Assembly: GCA_025929075.1 (NCBI GenBank) | Contig: JAICMS010000012.1 | Span: 1 to 34,114, forward strand | Source: Propionibacteriales bacterium | GTDB taxonomy: Bacteria; Actinomycetota; Actinomycetes; Propionibacteriales; Nocardioidaceae | Direction of reading: 5' to 3' | DNA: 34,114 bases | Shown here: positions 32,229 through 34,114 of the stretch, in pieces | Numbering within the stretch: position 1 is the first letter of the stretch | Layout of the letters: each line of letters opens with the position of its first letter | The notes under the pieces: model-generated | Seen by the model: the letters and a program-made list of their open reading frames with translations, nothing else | The model's database searches: none | What the model was told of the DNA's origin: nothing | Program-made: the position numbers and the translations under genes

Positions 32229-32626
32229 GAAGCCACTTCCTCCGGCAGCCACTCGACGTCCTCGGCAGCGACCTCATAGGCACCCGCGCCATCGAGGTAG
32301 ATCAAGAAGTGCCGGATCTTCCATCGACCCCAGGTCTCGCTCGGTTCAGCCTCCAAGAGTTCCGCGACCCAAGGTGAAGGCTGCACCTCGACCAACGTGT
32401 CGTAGGTGCCCTGCACATGCCAGGAGGTGCAGTGACCCTCGGACCGGAACCTGAACGCTCGCACACGACTGAAGCGGAGGCCCGAGCGGACGATGACGCC
32501 ATCGCGGGCGAACTCAATGCGCAACTCAGCAGATCCGCCGGGATGGATGAACTCAGGATCCGCCTCGAGCGCGGTCGAGGCGACCGGCAGGGTCAGGAGC
32601 GGCTGCTTTTCCACAATGACACCCAT
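32225..32626 (-). CDS. Putative immunity protein
   Basis: A 133-aa soluble protein with no signal peptide. It has a central beta-rich stretch (LRFSRVRAFRFRSEGHCTSWHVQGTYDTLVEV) and a C-terminal segment KIRHFLIYLDGAGAYEVAAEDVEWLPEE. I recognise no named family. Its size, acidic character and position, sharing TGATG with the stop of a secreted toxin-like gene, make an immunity function likely. KptA overlaps its stop. An in-frame GTG four codons downstream is an alternative start. Confidence 0.55.
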   Translation of the reverse strand: MGVIVEKQPLLTLPVASTALEADPEFIHPGGSAELRIEFARDGVIVRSGLRFSRVRAFRFRSEGHCTSWHVQGTYDTLVEVQPSPWVAELLEAEPSETWGRWKIRHFLIYLDGAGAYEVAAEDVEWLPEEVAS

Positions 32627-33369
32627 CAGTTCGGGAACACGTAGCCGCTGCTATCGAGCCCGTTGCGCCGGAGCTGATCGTTGAGGAGGCCCTCAAAGAA
32701 GTCGTCGCCCGTGCGGTTGATGACGCTCCAGGAACTCCGCGGGACGCCGGCCCTCGTCAAAGCAGTGGCCGACCTCGTGTTCAGGATCAGCGTGTTGCCA
32801 TCGCGAACGACGACATTGATCGGGACGTCCTTCGGGGTCAGCGCCCCGGAGCCGAGGTCTCCCACAACGTCGCTGATCGTGCGGCCCTCGAACAGGCCAC
32901 CCTTCTGGAAGCCCTCCCGGACCGTCGTCTGGGCGAACCTCGCCCCGGCAATGTCTACGCCGTTTGCGGCAACCCGCGAACGCTGAAGCAACGAGAGTGC
33001 CCCGCTGTACGCCCGGGCGGCCTCGTTGGACATACCCGGTGCGCTCTTGGAGCTCGGGGGCAGCGCGGTGCCGTCGTAGTCATGGACCACGCGGGCTATC
33101 GAGCCGCTCGGACCCGCCGACGCCCCGTCCGACTGACTTGTTTTCGACCAAGAGTCGAAGGCGTCGTGGGTGATGGCGCGATCGCACGACGCAGTCGAAC
33201 CGCGCTCGCCGGCGGAGTGCGAAACGCGCACGGACAGATCGTGGCTGTCGTGGGTGGATGCAGCCGCCTGGGAAGCGTCGGAGGCGGCACTCGCCCCGGA
33301 AGCCGGCATGGCAACGGCACCCACGAGGACCAGGAAGACTCCGACTGCGACCGCCGACAGCCATTTCAT
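32626..33369 (-). CDS. Secreted polymorphic-toxin-like protein
   Basis: A 247-aa protein with a clear signal peptide (MKWLSAVAVGVFLVLVGAVA, then MPASGASA) followed by a Ser/Ala/His-rich low-complexity linker (about residues 30-110). The C-terminal ~100 residues are compact: GRTISDVVGDLGSGALTPKD, then VPINVVVRDGNTLILNTRSA, ALTRAGVPRSSWSVINRTGD and NDQLRRNGLDS. This region resembles C-terminal domains of actinobacterial polymorphic toxins. The toxic activity is not identified. Its start overlaps the Imm74-like stop (ATGA) and its stop overlaps the next start (TGATG). Confidence 0.6.
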   Translation of the reverse strand: MKWLSAVAVGVFLVLVGAVAMPASGASAASDASQAAASTHDSHDLSVRVSHSAGERGSTASCDRAITHDAFDSWSKTSQSDGASAGPSGSIARVVHDYDGTALPPSSKSAPGMSNEAARAYSGALSLLQRSRVAANGVDIAGARFAQTTVREGFQKGGLFEGRTISDVVGDLGSGALTPKDVPINVVVRDGNTLILNTRSATALTRAGVPRSSWSVINRTGDDFFEGLLNDQLRRNGLDSSGYVFPN

Positions 33370-33635
33370 GGCAGGGATCCGATGAGCTCGACGGCGAAGC
33401 CGAGCCAGCGGAGCGCTCCTAGAGTCTCCGCGAGGACGACGTCAGGCGATATGAGAGGCGAGGCGATGGACCCGGGATACACCGCGATCGTCATCTCGGG
33501 TGCGAGCATCTCCGAGTCGATGTCGATCGCCCCGTCACTCGTCGCGTAGCGGACACCGGCGCGGCCGAGAACGGTGATCAACGCGCCCGAGGGGGCTCGT
33601 ACGGCGTTGGGCCCAACGGTTTCGTAGTCGGGCAT
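33366..33635 (-). CDS. Imm74-like immunity protein
   Basis: An 89-aa protein resembling Imm74 immunity proteins: ITVLGRAGVRYATSDGAIDIDSEMLAPEMTIAVYPGSI, then a hydrophobic C-terminus GALRWLGFAVELIG. The ATG at 33635 is preferred because GGAGGG lies nine bases upstream. An ATG at 33644 would overlap the toxin gene but sits on top of the ribosome-binding site. It follows directly after the partial toxin gene, the standard toxin-then-immunity order, and presumably neutralises that toxin. Confidence 0.65.
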   Translation of the reverse strand: MPDYETVGPNAVRAPSGALITVLGRAGVRYATSDGAIDIDSEMLAPEMTIAVYPGSIASPLISPDVVLAETLGALRWLGFAVELIGSLP

Positions 33636-33637
33636 CT

Positions 33638-34114
33638 TCACCATCCCTCCCCGACGGTGTGGAAGAACATATTGATGCCGTTGTCGCGCAAGATCGGATA
33701 CTCCACGGTCCTCCAGACGCTGCTCAGCGAGACGCTGGCCGCGTTGTGGAACACGTGGACAGATCCCCGTGCACCGTTAGCAAAGTCCGCCGAAGCCTGA
33801 TCCCACATTGGCTTTGCCTCGCTCCATGGCAGCCCCGCGGTTGCCTGCTCGGTGGCTCGGCCCGCTGAGGTCATTTCCAGCGTCGTTCCACCGTTCTCAG
33901 CCGCCCACTTCTCGGCCGCCGACTGGGCTGTTCGACCACCAGACCAGAACACGCGAGTTTCAGGAACGGTTTCTGCGGCTCCGGCTGACTCGGCTGTTGT
34001 TTCGACCGCGCCACCCTCTAACGTTGCGGCGTCAGCGGCTGCTCCGGCGCCAGCGCCGGCGGCGATGATGGCACCGGCGAGCGCGAGAAACTGGCCGGTG
34101 CTGAACGCGCGCGA
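33638..34114 (-). CDS. C-terminal part of a polymorphic toxin (open at window end)
   Basis: The reading frame is open to the window edge; 158 residues are visible. The first ~50 are Ala/Gly-rich with a hydrophobic stretch (QFLALAGAIIAAGAGAGAAA) like the pretoxin/linker region of large exported toxins. The last ~105 form the toxin-like domain: VFWSGGRTAQSAAEKWAAEN, GGTTLEMTSAGRATEQ, LPWSEAKPMWDQASADFANG, VHVFHNAASVSLSSVWRTVE and NMFFHTVGEGW. The domain's activity is not known to me. An Imm74-like gene follows two bases after the stop. The N-terminal delivery domains lie outside the window. Confidence 0.65.
   Translation of the reverse strand, partial: SRAFSTGQFLALAGAIIAAGAGAGAAADAATLEGGAVETTAESAGAAETVPETRVFWSGGRTAQSAAEKWAAENGGTTLEMTSAGRATEQATAGLPWSEAKPMWDQASADFANGARGSVHVFHNAASVSLSSVWRTVEYPILRDNGINMFFHTVGEGW

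Overview
The window is high-GC DNA with GTG and TTG starts, several genes whose only start signal is a -10-like hexamer exactly six bases upstream (apparently leaderless), an Lsr2 nucleoid protein, a GAF-ANTAR regulator, KdpD/KdpE-like proteins and secreted S53 and EXORDIUM-like proteins. This points to a free-living actinobacterium (Actinomycetota). I cannot name the genus. The first ~456 bases look like an artefactual contig end: a ~159-base inverted copy of the adjacent sequence joined through a 138-base G/C-homopolymer stretch.

Layout. 0.3-5 kb: secreted S53 peptidase, a YdeI/OmpD-associated protein, an eight-repeat ELWxxDGT surface protein and a TIGR03032 protein. 5-7.7 kb: a HIT-like protein, a polytopic membrane protein with paired Glu motifs plus a tiny overlapping two-TM partner, and a GAF-ANTAR regulator. 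7.9-11.7 kb: a secreted EXORDIUM-like protein, then a phosphate uptake unit: an atypical winged-helix response regulator behind a structured leader and a 7-codon upstream ORF, tandem ~11-bp direct repeats, a PhoU-like protein and Pit. 11.7-13.7 kb: a decayed chromate resistance locus (chrB N-part intact; chrB C-part fused out of frame to an N-truncated, frameshifted chrA), with an operator-like palindrome over the promoter. 13.9-18.6 kb: a heterodimeric ABC exporter and a phosphotransferase-fold protein that lacks the catalytic Asp. 18.8-21 kb: CDF metal exporter, a nuclease remnant and an APH-type kinase. 21-25.3 kb: KimA-like potassium permease, short KdpD-like kinase and KdpE-like regulator. 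25.5-27.4 kb: lsr2, then aroH-type chorismate mutase and prephenate dehydrogenase.

From about 27.7 kb to the end lies an accessory island: a truncated IS256-family element fused to a broken CHC2/TOPRIM primase-helicase gene, a divergent XRE regulator, and a leftward operon with the C-terminus of a polymorphic toxin, an Imm74-like immunity protein, a second, secreted toxin-like protein, a putative immunity protein and an RNA 2'-phosphotransferase (KptA). The last combination, an RNA-repair enzyme translationally coupled to toxin-immunity genes, is the most interesting candidate system here. The atypical regulator/uORF/direct-repeat arrangement at the pit locus is second.
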